Origin: Cutaneotrichosporon cavernicola
Taxonomy: Eukaryota > Basidiomycota > Tremellomycetes > Trichosporonales > Trichosporonaceae
Direction: 5' to 3'
Length of the DNA stretch: 64,000 nucleotides
Assembly: GCF_030864355.1 (NCBI RefSeq)
Contig: NC_083398.1
Coordinates: 186,001-250,000, forward strand
In this document: one piece after another, positions 32,570 to 45,060 of the stretch
Layout: each line of letters opens with the position of its first letter
How positions within the stretch are numbered: the first letter of the stretch is position 1
Made by a program: the position numbers and the translations under genes
Notes under the pieces: model-generated
The model's database searches: none
What the model saw: only the letters and a program-made list of their open reading frames with translations
Told to the model about the DNA's origin: nothing

Positions 32570-34214
32570 TCACCTCCGCTTGGCGGGCTTCGAGGGCTTC
32601 TTCGCCTTCGGGTTGCGCTTTCGCCGCTCAAGGCACTGCGGGCAGATCCAGTTGCCTTCTGGCGCCTTGTCGAGGTTGAGACACGCGACGTGGTACTGTC
32701 CGTTAGCGTGAACGACAGAGCCCTGGCTCGCCAGCTCTCATCCACTGAGCTGGAGCGAATAACACTCACCCATTCGATCTCGCAGTCGTCGTCGTCGCAC
32801 CCGATCATCTCGCCGAACGACACTTGGCGACACGTGCAGTACACCTTCGAGTCGAGGTTGTCGTCCATCGCGCCATCGTCGCCGAGATCAGCGCTGTCGT
32901 AGCCCGCACCAGCGGTCGCCGTAACGGCGACCTTGTTGGCTGTCGTGCGCTTGGCGGGAGGCACGTCCTCATCCTCGTCGTCATCTTCATCGTCCTCCTC
33001 GCCGTGACCGCGCTTCGTTCCACGCTTCGCGCCCTTGGCACCGGTCCCGCCCGGGGTGATACCGCCGCTCTTGCCAGTGCTGCCCTCTCGGCTCTTGCCG
33101 ATGTCGATACCCAGGGCACCGGCGGGTGCAAGGCTGTCGTTGGACGCAGTGACTGCCATTGCGGTGCTCTTCCGCCCGCCTCTCGGCTCCTCGTCGCCCG
33201 TGTCGTCCTCGGAGTCGTCGATCTGGCGCTGCTGCTTGGCCGCCGCACTGGCCTTGGCAGCCGCAGCGGCGATCTGGCGCGCAGTCTTCGGCCCGCTGTC
33301 CTTGCCGTAAGCGGCGGTCGACGCGATCGACTCCGAGGGCGAGATGCCCCGTGGTTGCCTGCATAGTTAGGAAATGGATCTTCGGAGCGTACAAACTTTT
33401 TCCGCTTGACGGGTGCCTTCTTCTTCTCCCCGTTGACAGACGACACGTCGTCGTCGTCCTGTCGGCCGATCTGGTCCTTCCTGCTGCGCTTCTTCTTCGT
33501 TGGCGTTCCCCGGTCGAACGGTGAGCCTGTCGTCCGCACTCCGCGGCGCGTAGCGGCGGGAATGGGTGCCGGAGGTAACGTCAACGCGGCCGTGTACGGG
33601 GAAGGTGGGTCCTTCAGTAAGAGCGTGGACGCGCTGAGGAGCTCGGAGATGTGCCGCTGGTGGCCCATTATCTGGATGTTAGTTCATGCGGCCACATGAA
33701 TAGCAGAACATACTCCATCGCACGCCCCGCCCGCGACGCGGATCTTGTCGTCTCCGCCCAGCTTGTATCTAGCGGCCTCCTCGGCGATCTCCTGGAGGAG
33801 CTGGAAGCGGCGCTCCGGCGGAACTGATGGGTCCTGGACCCAGTTGATGAGCTGGTGCAGCTTGGTCTCGAGGTTGCACAGCGTAGCTGGAGTCAGCTCT
33901 TTCTTGTGGCCATCCAGCTGGGTGTTTGGGACAGGGAAGGTAGATTGCCTTGTGGTGGAGGTGCAAAAGTGGAGGCTGCCCAGCCTAGTTGGCCTTCGCC
34001 AGCCCCATCCACACTCACAGTACAAAACAGCCCCGAGCTCGTTGAGGTCTGAGTGGACACGCGTGAGCTCGATAGGGATCTGGTCGATCGTGTCCATCAG
34101 GTCTTGGATGAGGAGGATGTCGTTGGCATCGTTGGGCTTGGGGTCTGGTGGAGGGGGGGACGCCGCGACTGGCGCGGGAGGGGCTGCAGATGCAGCAGCA
34201 GCTTTCGGAGGCAT
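32570..34214 (-). CDS. ING-family PHD-finger protein
   Basis: Five exons on the minus strand: 34214-34019, 33886-33714, 33671-33397, 33358-32770 and 32695-32570 (introns of 132, 42, 38 and 74 nt), giving 452 aa. The N-terminal ING domain is helical (LMDTIDQIPIELTRVHSDL, then AVLYSTLCNLETKLHQLINW and EEAARYKLGG). The linker is Lys- and Asp/Glu-rich. The C-terminal PHD finger (about 389-431) has all zinc ligands: YCTCRQ, GCDDDDCEIEW-YHVACLNL, WICPQC, and ends in a basic tail. ING proteins read H3K4me3 and anchor histone acetyltransferase or deacetylase complexes. Intron 1 was placed by the AVLYS-TL junction and its CTGAC branch; it is a stop-free multiple of three. The third intron uses donor GTTTGT. 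Confidence 0.93.
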
Positions 34215-36666
34215 CACCAAAGACTGATGTCGAACTGGGTTGCCCGAGAGTGTCAATAAGATACAGGGTGTGCTAGATGTGGGTGATGAGGACGATGAGT
34301 TAGAGGTGGATGGTGAGGATCGGCAAGCGCGAGTTGGACAAGCGACAAGAGCAGCGGTGGTGGGTGGCTATCGGGTTTGTGATAGGCACCACACGTCATT
34401 GTCACAGCACGTGCTCTATCAACGGGAGGAAGTTTTGTCAAAAGCTAAACTTCAAGAATACGGAATCAAGTGTATGAACTTTACCAATACACTCCGGTTA
34501 TTTCTTGTAGATGAGTTTGAGCAGCGCAGCATACAGCATTCCCGTTGGCCACCCAAAGTAGTTAATAAAGCAACATCCGTTGTTCGAGGAACAGCTGGGC
34601 CGTGAAGTCGACTTTTGCGCAGTGTTGACAACACGGCGCTGCTGCATCTGCACACCTCTGGGTTACTGCATGGCGCCAGTTCCAATAAAATATTTAGCCA
34701 GGGCGATGACCGTATCGACGTACGTTACCATCCTCTTTGCCCCTCCTGCGCTATCCGCCACTGGAGTTGGCAAATTTACGGCCTAGGTATACAACAAGGA
34801 GCAATGTTTAATAGGCGTCGCGCTCCGGTTTCAGACTCTAACCCACCATCATCCCGCTCATGTGCGTTTGATCTTTGGATTCGTGTGTTCTTGACTTCTT
34901 GAACTCTGTCCGCGGCGTCCTGCGTCATCGCCAGCAGTCGCAATTGGTACACTACGGTAGCTGGTCACATTCCCACCATTCCAGCACAAGGTTGCATACC
35001 CGCATATTGACTCTAGGTCCCGAACCGTCTCCCCGGGTGTCACGTCTGAGCTTAACAGCGTGGGACACATCCCCGAGTTACCCCAAAGTTACGCTGTGGC
35101 TGTGTAACTGGGCTGGAACCGGGCTGGAACCGGGCTGGATTAGTGTTGCTTGGACCGAGTTGGCGTAATCAGTGCTGTCTCTCGAACAGGCTCCAAGGGC
35201 ACCGTCTAGTGGGACCTGTCGGCGCCTGCTGTCGCCTACCGCTGCACGCAGAACTTTACGATCTTTGCAAGGATGAAGTCATTGTCTGTCATCCAGGTCC
35301 CAGCCATCTCCCGCTGGCACCAACGAGGGTAATGGCGGGAGGCCCGGCATCCATCCGCAGTGTGCAGACCTGCGGAGCGGTCCTCGGAGGGCAGAGGAAC
35401 TCTGAGGCACCAAGCGAGTGACGCCGTCCCGCGAACTGCTCCCAGGCACTACAGAATATCAGAGCTTTACCAGTCCGTGACAAATCGTACTGTAGGAGTA
35501 AGTGTATCGTCAGTGTTAATGGCAACGGGTAGAGAGGGTTGGCGAGGACGCGGTGCGCGGCGGACCTTTGTGCCTGCGTGTAGGGCAGTTCCCGACCAGA
35601 ATCCAGCCACACCGTGGTTGTGGGATCTACCTGAGCGTCAGAAGGTGTGACTGAACCAGTGTCCGTCTAGGTGGAGAGGCCGGGGCCTCTCTGGATTCTT
35701 CAACGAAGTAATGGCAGCGTCTGGTGAGGTCTGATAATCCGAACCCGATCAGCTGCAGTGCCACGGTCATGATTGGTTTAACAGAGAGGGTTCACAGAAG
35801 ATCGAAGCAGTCACTGGAGGTTGGGTGGGCCAGCACTACCTTTGGCCCCAGTCATATTAGTCAACGAGCACCCAACACTTACCCTCGCCCTCACTTTTCG
35901 AGGGCCCTATCACAAGGGTGGAGTCCTGTGCAACAGCTGGGCGGTCCGTGTCGATGCCGCCCGAGTTTCAGCAGACGAAAGGAGTCTGCACGAAGCGTGT
36001 CGTTCTGGGAGGGACTTTTGAACTGGGGTGTGAGCGTGGTCTGACGCCTGTGCTGTTGGCGTGCCCTGCGCTTCATCCCGATCGGACATCGATTCCAGAT
36101 CTCATAGCGGCTATGAGAATCCACCCTTTCCCCTCGGCTGAGTGAACTGGGAAGCGGGTGCCAGCGTTCAGCTGGCACTCGACGCGCTTGGGGCCCTCGA
36201 CATTGATACCTCTTCAAACCTGTCATGGAAAAGCTCAAGAGTGTCTGGGTTTCGCGTGTCTGCACGGAGGTGGGAGCTGAGAGCGAACGTCAGCTTGTTT
36301 GCACCCAGCGGCCAATCCGGTCAACAGCGTACCATCCTCAGCTGAATTTAGAAACGTCAGAATAGGTAGATGAGCGGAAGAGACACAGTATTCCAACGAG
36401 TGCCACACGCTACTCTTGCCCACCTATGGTCACTCAGTGTCAGCCATTTACCTCGGTGTGTTGGACTTGTGCTGTAGATTGCAGACACCGATGTTCATAC
36501 CAAGGTGTAGACCAGAGACCAGTCTCACAAGCAGGGAAATGCGCGCAGCTGGTACTGTCGCTGCAATTGCAGAGTTGACTGTTGGTCGAGATCCCGGTCT
36601 CCACTCAAGTCGAAACCTGCGCCACATATCGTGAATGGTTCCACTACTACGTTGAATAGGTTCCAC

Positions 36667-36786
36667 TGCCACAGTCGACTGTCTCAGTGGATGGGTTCTG
36701 CTGCCACAGTCGAGTGTCTCAGTGGATGGGTTCTGCTGCCACAGTCGACTGTCTCAGTGGATGGGTTCTGCTGCCACATTCAGTGG
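36667..36786. repeat. 35-bp tandem repeat
   Basis: Three near-perfect 35-bp copies start at 36667, 36702 and 36737 (each TGCCACAGTCGA followed by CTGTCTCAGTGGATGG and a short end), with a partial fourth from 36772 and a degenerate copy upstream. The unit contains CAGTCGACTG, a perfect 10-bp palindrome, in two of the copies. Confidence 0.85.
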
Positions 36787-38896
36787 TGAACTACTCCGGG
36801 AAAGTCTAACGAGAATAGAACATTTGCTGGCGTCCAATTCAGACTATTCCAGTCTTAGAACGCCGCGATTCATGGTACGGCACTACCTTGTCTCACTCTG
36901 AAAGGAACCAGAGGGGCGGTAATCGCTGGAATCTGGGACTGAAACCGAGTAACTTGGTCATGGGAATCCCGAACATTAGCTATCAGATGTGTCAGGTCGT
37001 TAGAGAGACAGGTGAATTGAGCATAGCACGCTTTCTGATTACGGGCCCGGCTGATGGATGATTGACGGATAAATGTACGATCTCAAGTGATCGGACTCTG
37101 CAGCATTGCCCATTGCAGAGATGTCATGCTTCACGTCAACTCCCATTCACGTCCACTATGCGCACGCCGGCATTGTCCGCGTACCAGCCTGATTGGCTTC
37201 CGGTGAGCAGGGGGTTATGCGGGATGTCAGATGTTCGGACACTTGTGCTCAGTAGTGCCGGTTGACTCGGGAGGAGATCCCGAAGTGTAAACAGGTGATA
37301 GTCATTTGGTAAGTCGGGAAGCCTGTGAAACGCCGAACAAGGAACACCACCGTGAGCGGCGGGTACCGTGTACCGTGTACGTCACGGGGACCTCTGCCGC
37401 AGTGTGAGACATCTTATCGAGAGGTGGTGGTGGTGCCACCTCGAGTGCCAGCGTGCATGCCACAAGTGGTGATGGAGCATGGAGCAGTTGACTGGGCAAC
37501 AAGCGCTAGGCACAGCGGCACAGCCTTGGCACAGTCCCGAGTCGCAGAAATGCGGACAAGTTCGGTTGAGGCTCAGACATGCCGCGGCCCATCCACTTCC
37601 GTTGGGGTGTGAGATACATGTACGGCAGCTGTATCGAGCGAGGCATGCAGAGAGGAAGAGACGACATCCGGCGGCCGCGTATGCCATAGTGGGCATGAGC
37701 ATAGGTTGTGGCATGGTGCATGGTGCATGCCGCAGCATTCCCCATGTCGAATGCGTGCATGCGTAGGTGTGAGGGTCGCAACAACATGTTGCAGTCCGGG
37801 CTTGTGAATAACAGTCGGAGCGTCGCGCTATCAGGGAGTGGTGCGAAAGAAAAGTCAGTGTAATTGCTACACGAGATGAGAGAGTGGGCAGTGCTGACCC
37901 TGCATTCCATTTCAGGTACCATTGTCTTTTTTGTGATCATGTCTGAGTGCAAGGTATTCTTACATCCAGGATGAACCAGGATGCGGAATTCGAGGTTCCG
38001 AGGTGGTACCGGGGCATGTGTACAGTACAAATAGGAGCGCAGGGTCTCAGTCGACCGAGTTGTGGGGCAGGGTAATGATGAGCATACCATCGATGGCGCC
38101 CGCGTACCCCGACACGGCCTCTGGCGGCCGATTCGGATAGCAACAAGGGTGGAGTGACGCCCGAGTCGTGAGGCGGGCGGGCGGTGTCTGCAAAAAGATT
38201 ACATTCTTTGCGAGGGGTCGAGCACACGAGGGCGAACCGCAAAGTTCTACCATCGTGGCGGTGGCGCTGATGACGGATCTCGTAAAAACCATCTTCGGCC
38301 TGATCCGATACAGGCGGAAACCAAGTGCACGGTATACACGGATACACGGGTCTTTGAACATGACGCGTCACTCACGCCACTTTGCTCCCCCTTCTCGCCC
38401 CCCCCCCCCCCCCCCTCTTCCCCTTGGTTGAGAACCCATGAGGTCAGGAAGGAGGGCTGATAGTGGCGTCGCCCTGCGCACGGTCTATCACCGTCCGCAC
38501 ATGTCTGATTACAATTCAAAGCACGGATCACCGATCTCCATCCTTGGCCTCCTGCAATTCTAGTAACCTGGACTGAGGTCCTGATGTCCTTGCTCGGCGG
38601 CGACGGCAGCGGCGCAACCCGCCCTGTCGTCTCCTTCTTTTGTGCTCATCCCCATCCCGAATACGATGGCGGTGATCGAGTATCCAAGATCCCAGGTTAC
38701 ACGAGGATTTGAAACTGACCAAACTTGGAAGTTGTGACCGAGTTGCAAGTTGCGAGTCGGATGGGCCATACAGAGCAGACACCGAGTCGAGACAGGTTGG
38801 CACCTACGTGATGGGCTCGCTTGCAGGGGAGGAGGGGAGGCGCGTCGCGTTTTGTCGCAGATGGCAGGCCAATGCAGTTGGCAGTACAGTAGTGCC

Positions 38897-38957
38897 CCAA
38901 CGGGCTCCAACGGGCTCCAACGGGCTCCAACGGTCTCCAACGGGCTCCAACGGGTTC
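38897..38957. repeat. 10-bp tandem repeat
   Basis: The unit CCAACGGGCT is repeated about six times with one G-to-T variant. Confidence 0.85.
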
Positions 38958-40548
38958 CTTTCATGTAAGAGGGAGGGACGGGAGACGCGTCCCGCAACGA
39001 TAGCGAACGTGAACAAAGTGTACCGTCGCCAGTCGCGGTTGCTTGGAACCCCAGGTCGAAACGTGAGACGAAAGGAGGCTGTCACTTTGTCACTTTGTTG
39101 GCGGGGGTTGTTAACGGCATGCCGCATCGTTCGACATGCCGAAACTGCCTGGGCCTGGGACTAACGTTGCTATTCCGCTGATCGGCAATGGCCAAGTTGG
39201 GTGACCAGACAGCGGACCAGCAATTGGGCTTGTCCCGCCAACTGAAACGGTCATGCGCGTCTGAATTTCCCCGAATGGGGAACACGGATCCGGAGACATT
39301 TAGGCCGGATGCAATATACCCAGAGCAGGGCTGTTGTCGTGTCGGACGGACAGTCAGAGAATTACGGCAAGTGTTTCGGTAGCCAAACCTCTTTGACATG
39401 CTTGCCAGGACTTTGTACGGCATGGTTTGAAACGAGCGGAGACGTTGTCAAACTGGGCCACTTGATTGACTTGGGTTGCAACCCAGTATCTCGGCATACG
39501 GCACGCTACGGAACTGGGTGATCGCCAGCGTTAGGTTCTGGTCCTGGACCATTGTCCATTGGTTCCAGCCCCTCGCTGGGCGTGTTCTGCTCGACGACAC
39601 GGACCGCACCCGCAGCGGGACGGACAGTCTGTTCCTGCAACCCCGCACTTTGCTTGTCATGTGTTGGCTGGCGGCTGACGCCAAACGAGCATGCCCATTG
39701 TGGAAATGCTAAAGCATGTATCCCTTGTATCCCTTGAAGTGTGAGTTGTGGGCAAAAGCGGCGCAAAGTACGGTTTGGGGGTTCAGGGTCGCCACCCGCC
39801 CGGTCCAGACAATGCTGATCTGGATTTGCAGTTTGCGCGACAAGCTCATCATCACCAAAATCACGTTGGGCATGAGCTCATGGGACGGCAAGTGAACAGT
39901 TACGCGCTTGCACAACTGCAGAATAGAAATTCATTGAATTTTGTAGTGGGCAGCCGCCGACGACTCCTCCCTGATTAGATCACGATTGACAAGTTTCAGT
40001 TCCGCTTGAACGGGATGCTAGCAGTTGAGGCATGTGCATGTGTGGATGGCGACGCCATGGTTGAGACGCACACTCCCCCCTCCCGCTCTTTGCCCACTAC
40101 CGGCGGAAGCTTGCAGAGGCGAGATGAGCAGATCCAAGCTGCGGACCTGCGGAACACCTACGTCAAGGGAGTTGAGGGTGAGGGGATTGAAGCGAGGCTC
40201 GGGCACTCGCGTGCTCGGTTGTAGTGGTCAAGATGGACAGATGGAAGGGGCGGATGCCTCACAGATGGCAGATCTGCAGTTACTGTGGCACAATGCAAAG
40301 GTATGATGGGATGGGCCAGATTGGAATGCGAGGCCCGAGGCGTATCACAATTGGAGCTGAGACCTGCGCGGCCTCGCCTCTGCCCTTACTCTCGCTCTTG
40401 ATGCATCTGCGCCGCGGCGCGGCGTCGGGCCCCGATCCCAGCCCCGGACCCGTCGGCTGCGCAATCGTTACGGGGCCATGACGCCAACGGACGGGGCGGA
40501 CCTGACTGTCAAGCCTTTGGGTGAATAGGGATGTGACGTGGAAAGGAG

Positions 40549-40603
40549 ACCAAAGGACACGAGAGACCAAAGGACACGAAAGGACACGAAAGGACACGGA
40601 CAC
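40549..40603. repeat. 10-bp tandem repeat
   Basis: AAAGGACACG and close variants are repeated about five times, in non-coding sequence. Confidence 0.75.
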
Positions 40604-43600
40604 CCAATCCGTTGCCACCGCGACATGACACGCTCAAACGCACAAACGCAATCGCACCAACATCACGCTCGGCCCTGCCCGTCATAGGCACCCCGCTACC
40701 GTACCCAGCCTAGCCGCGCTTCATGCACCTGCACTTGCGCACATGCCCTTGCTCTCTTCACTCCAACTCCTGCAGAGCTTGCACCCCCGATCCCATGCTC
40801 CCCGAGATCCCAGGCCCACCCACCCGCAGGCGTTCCATGTCTGGCCTTTAGCCCTCAATAGCTTAGACCCCTTGATAAGCGGCTCGGCGCGTTCCATCGC
40901 CTCTTTGGGTAATAGGGTCTGATTCATGGTTGTGCAGAAACTGAATCGCCAGGGCCAGTCTGTGGCTTTACTTTCGACTTGCAGCTGATTGGACACCCTT
41001 ATTTGTCCCAGCCCTGTAACACAATAGTACAATAGCAAAAGCTTGGCTTGTAACCTTGCAAGCTCGCAAAACTTGTTGTTGAATCAAGAGTGGCGAGAAG
41101 CAAAGGCACTTGGACAGCTGGTGCATTCAGGTGGCAGTGGCAGTTTGGCAGCGTCCCGACGTCAACGTCATTCTCCACTCTCCCCCCCAGGCACTGTTAT
41201 CGAGAGTGACATCCGCACACAAGTCGCACTTCCCTACCCAACTTTTCGAAAAGGTCATGGTGAAAACGTCCCTGTCTATGGCCGTATACTCAGGTCCAAC
41301 TAACAACATTATTCTTTGCTGCCGTTAATACCCTACCGCCTGATGCCCATTGCCCTGTCTGCCCTGGCTACCTAAGCGTCAGAACGGGCCGTGCCGTACA
41401 TCGTGCCCGTGGTTTGCGGGTGCGGTTGTGTGCAGGGAAATGGGTCCTGTCCCCAGGTGACATACCCTACACAATAGAAAAGAGAACCCTCACGCTATGC
41501 ACACCACCAGGATACTACTCGGTTTCGGGGTTTCGAGGGTTCGGGGTTTCTGATCGTCTAAGTTGAGAGCTGTTACCTCGGCTTGGATCTGTGAAGAGGC
41601 GCAGTCACCAAGGGACTGGGATTATCATTTGTAGTTTGGGGTATGGCATTGTACCGTCCTGGATATGGGTAGAATCTAAGGATGCATTCTTCTGTGGCTC
41701 GTGTTAATTGTTTGTGTGCGCCACACTCGACATCTCGGGCAACCCCCTTTGCGAATTCGAATTGAGAAACGTCACCATCAGTAACAACTCAATGAATTGT
41801 CAGTGTCCCAGGGATGACTTGTCGATAACGAAAGACCCGATGTTGTACCCTACTTCTACGCCACAGGAACCTCCACGCGTCTCACCTGATCTGTTCCGCT
41901 TGGTCTCGCCTCTCCTCTTGTCCGTTGGTCCCAGGGTTTAGATCGATACTTTACGTTCAGATGGAAAGGGAGGGTGGCGCAAGATTCTCCGACGCATGCC
42001 TCTACGAGTGTCAGCGACACACGAGGCAGGCGGCCCCACTTGCGCTAAAATGCATTATGTATTGCCACATTGATTCATTATGTGCGTCACACAATTGCAG
42101 GGTCAGCAAGCCGTAAGAGCTTGGCCCATGGGCGGGTTTTAGATCGACGACGCCATGATATCTGGGCCGACTCAATTCAACCGTCGTCGTCAACAAGCCA
42201 CCCACCCACTCCTTTCCTGCATGTAAAAATGATCCAAGCACTACTTTAAGGTGCGTCAGAGTTTGAAAGACATCTGCGGCATGTTGGAATGACCCTGGGC
42301 CACGTTAAAATTGGGCTCCTATGCGACGACGATGACCACCTGTGGCAATGCAACGACGGGTATGTCAAAAAGGGGGAATACCTTGCAAGCCCTGTTGACG
42401 CACGGGGAGGTTCAAGGACTCTAGAGAGTGACGATTGAGCGGCCGAAAAAGCTTAACGCAGAGCGGGGCGGGACCGGGTGGCGGGTGGTGTTGCTGCCCC
42501 ATGTCCCATGTCTTGAAATGCGGGGTAGCTTGGGCTGTTGGGCACGAGGTTTTTGCTCCGGTGTTTGCGGGGGTTTGGTTGAACTGGTTAAGCTGGCTGG
42601 TGGAATGGTGGTTCGTTGGATGAGATTCTACTTTCATGCTGTCAGGAGCGTAGCTGTCAGGAGCTCATAGCCATGACGAACCAGGGACATTGCTGACGTT
42701 CCGTTCCCAAAGACTTGCCCATGCATCTCCATCATCAGTGGCTCCATTTGACCAGGCCAGGACCAGAACCGATTGGGGTTTCGCCCACGATCGCCCATCG
42801 TGTTGGACGTAATATCGAGAGCCAAGTTGACAGGTAAATGAGGAGAGGCAAGGTCCAAGGGAAGTTGGGGCACGGCACATTAGCTGTTAGCGTTAGTTGA
42901 GGGTATCAAGGCACCGAGGATGACTAGAGTTTATTGATCCGAATGTATGGGATTCCCTAGATAGGTATGTTTGCATACTGTCGTTTAACGAAACATTAAC
43001 GGCATTCATCTCGGTTTGCCCACCACTACCAGCCGTTTACCGTCACTCATCAACCACCCCACCCAATTCACCCAACTAGCAAACAAATGCCACGACGCCT
43101 CTTTGCCAGGGTCATTGTTCCTTGAATCCTAGTGTCAAGCCCGCGACAAGAAGCAGAATAGAGCTTGATTCGTTGTCACCTTTGGGTCGTGAGCGATCAG
43201 GGACATAGGGACGTTAGGGAAGCTCCAACACTGGATGCGTACTGTCGTTCGGGTCCGGGTGAATTCCGCTTCTTCTCTATCTCTTCCATTCTTACATGCT
43301 GCCGTAGCTCATTTCATGCCGACGGTAGTCGTCGGGTGCGGCATGTATTGATTGTATACTAAAATATCATCGGTAGTCGCACTTCTGATGAATTGGGTGC
43401 AAGATCAAAATCAAAAGACCCTGGACGCCACTTGTGTCCAAAGGAACGCTGTTGCACTGATGATCTCTTGAGAGTGAGACATGCGCCACCCAACAGAGAT
43501 CTTGGAAGGGGTATCTGGTTACACATATCAAAAGCGGACACCCGTGCCGTGGAGGCTGTGGAAGACGGAGACAAACTTCCTAGGCTTCCAAGCCAAAGCC

Positions 43601-43705
43601 AAGCAAAGGCGCGAGGATCTAAACGGCAATCAATGGTCAATGTATCAGGTTAAAAGGTACACCCGAGGAACGGCATGGAGCTCAGCGGCGGCGGGGGCCT
43701 GAGGA

Positions 43706-43740
43706 CGGAGGCGGAGGCGGAGGCGGAGGCGGAGGCGGAG
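43706..43740. repeat. 6-bp tandem repeat
   Basis: GGAGGC is repeated nearly six times without change. Confidence 0.85.
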
Positions 43741-44732
43741 TCAGAGGGTAGGTGTTGGGGGCGGGGGAGATGGGTAGATGGTGCGACCCAGTGGCTGCGC
43801 ACGGCACGGCCACGGCACAGAACCAGGGGTAATAGCGCAAGGAAGGGATAAGGGGACGGGATGTATCATGGCAAAGTCAAAGGAGAAAGGTACCGGCTTG
43901 GAGGAAATCTGGGCTCGGCACCAAGGCCTGAAGGTGTATTCACCCAGGGACCAAAGGAGTTTGGTGTTGTTGCAGATGATACCCCAAGCCCAAGACAAGA
44001 CAAGACTTTGGGCATGGAACATGGACCATGGACCATGGAGATTGGATTGAGATGGTTGTCGGATCGTCGTGTGGTCGTGTTGTCGGTCGTGAACCGCACG
44101 CGCGGCCCCTGATGGCGGGGAGCGGGCAGATGCACGGCCATTCTCGTCGTCAATGGACCTCCACGACCTGACTGACCTGCATGGACCATCTGGCTAGCCT
44201 CGCATTATTGCATGACCTGCATGATCACACCCGACATGCTTAGTCTGTATTCTTGTAATCCCGCCCCTGTCCAGGATATCCAAGACAAGGTCCCACTAAT
44301 GTCTCATCAGGTATGCATGCAATCCGAGGACCCAAGGCAGATCCAAGGCAGAAATCAATCAAGGTATCTACCGCGCTGAAAGGAGACGGAGACGAGGTCA
44401 AAGTGCCAAGTGTACGGCAATTGGAGTGCGGGGTGGGGGGGGGGAGATGGAAAGGAACATTGACCTGAATTCAAGAGACGTAGTTGAAAAGCCAAAGCTC
44501 GGGATGGCAAGTCAGACCAGAGAAATGGGTATCATTGCACGAGACTGGGCTAGATTGTCAGGACGCAAATGACAATGACAATGCCCCTAAGTTCTCAGCA
44601 GATCCGCAGCCATGCCAGCCAGCCAGCCGTCCGGCCGTCCAGCCGCAGCCAGCCGCAGCATCGAGCAATTGAGCAAAAGTGTAGATGAAAATGAGCTAAA
44701 TTCAAGGTACGCAATGGGATGGGATGGGGTAG

Positions 44733-44792
44733 CCTGTAGGTCCTGTAGGTCCTGTAGGTCCGGTCCTGTAGCTCCTGTAGCTCCTGTGGCTC
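44733..44792. repeat. 9-bp tandem repeat
   Basis: TCCTGTAGG/TCCTGTAGC units are repeated about six times with small variation. Confidence 0.8.
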
Positions 44793-45060
44793 TCGTGAAT
44801 CCTGCGATCCTTCAAGGATCCTGTCATCGAGTTGCATTTGCTGTGCTTAGCTCTATTCAGGATAAGCAGGGAGCAGAGGCGCAGCATTGCGTACTCCTTC
44901 CCAGTATCAGTTGCAAGTTGGGCAAGTTGACTAGTGTCGTACCAACTTTGAACATCCACATCAAGAGTATCAGTCGGCATGCACCACTTGCCTCCTTGGG
45001 ACCTAGAGACTTTGGCAAGGTAGAGCGAGGTACAGAAGTGTTACACAGCAGCTAGACTAC

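Larger units (their letters stand above)
34215..45060. other. About 10.8-kb gene desert
   Basis: No frame shows the codon bias or family signatures seen in the flanking genes; all open stretches are short and look random. The sequence is less GC-rich than the genes and contains several minisatellites (listed), a C run near 38399-38415 and a G run near 44437. No transposase, reverse transcriptase, tRNA or rRNA was seen. It could be a recombination-poor or heterochromatic block, a decayed locus, or the site of non-coding transcripts. Confidence 0.55.

Noticed and set aside
37506..38090. Minus-strand frame of 194 codons in the gene desert
   Set aside because: Composition is His/Met/Cys-rich and random-looking, without codon bias, splice support or domain.
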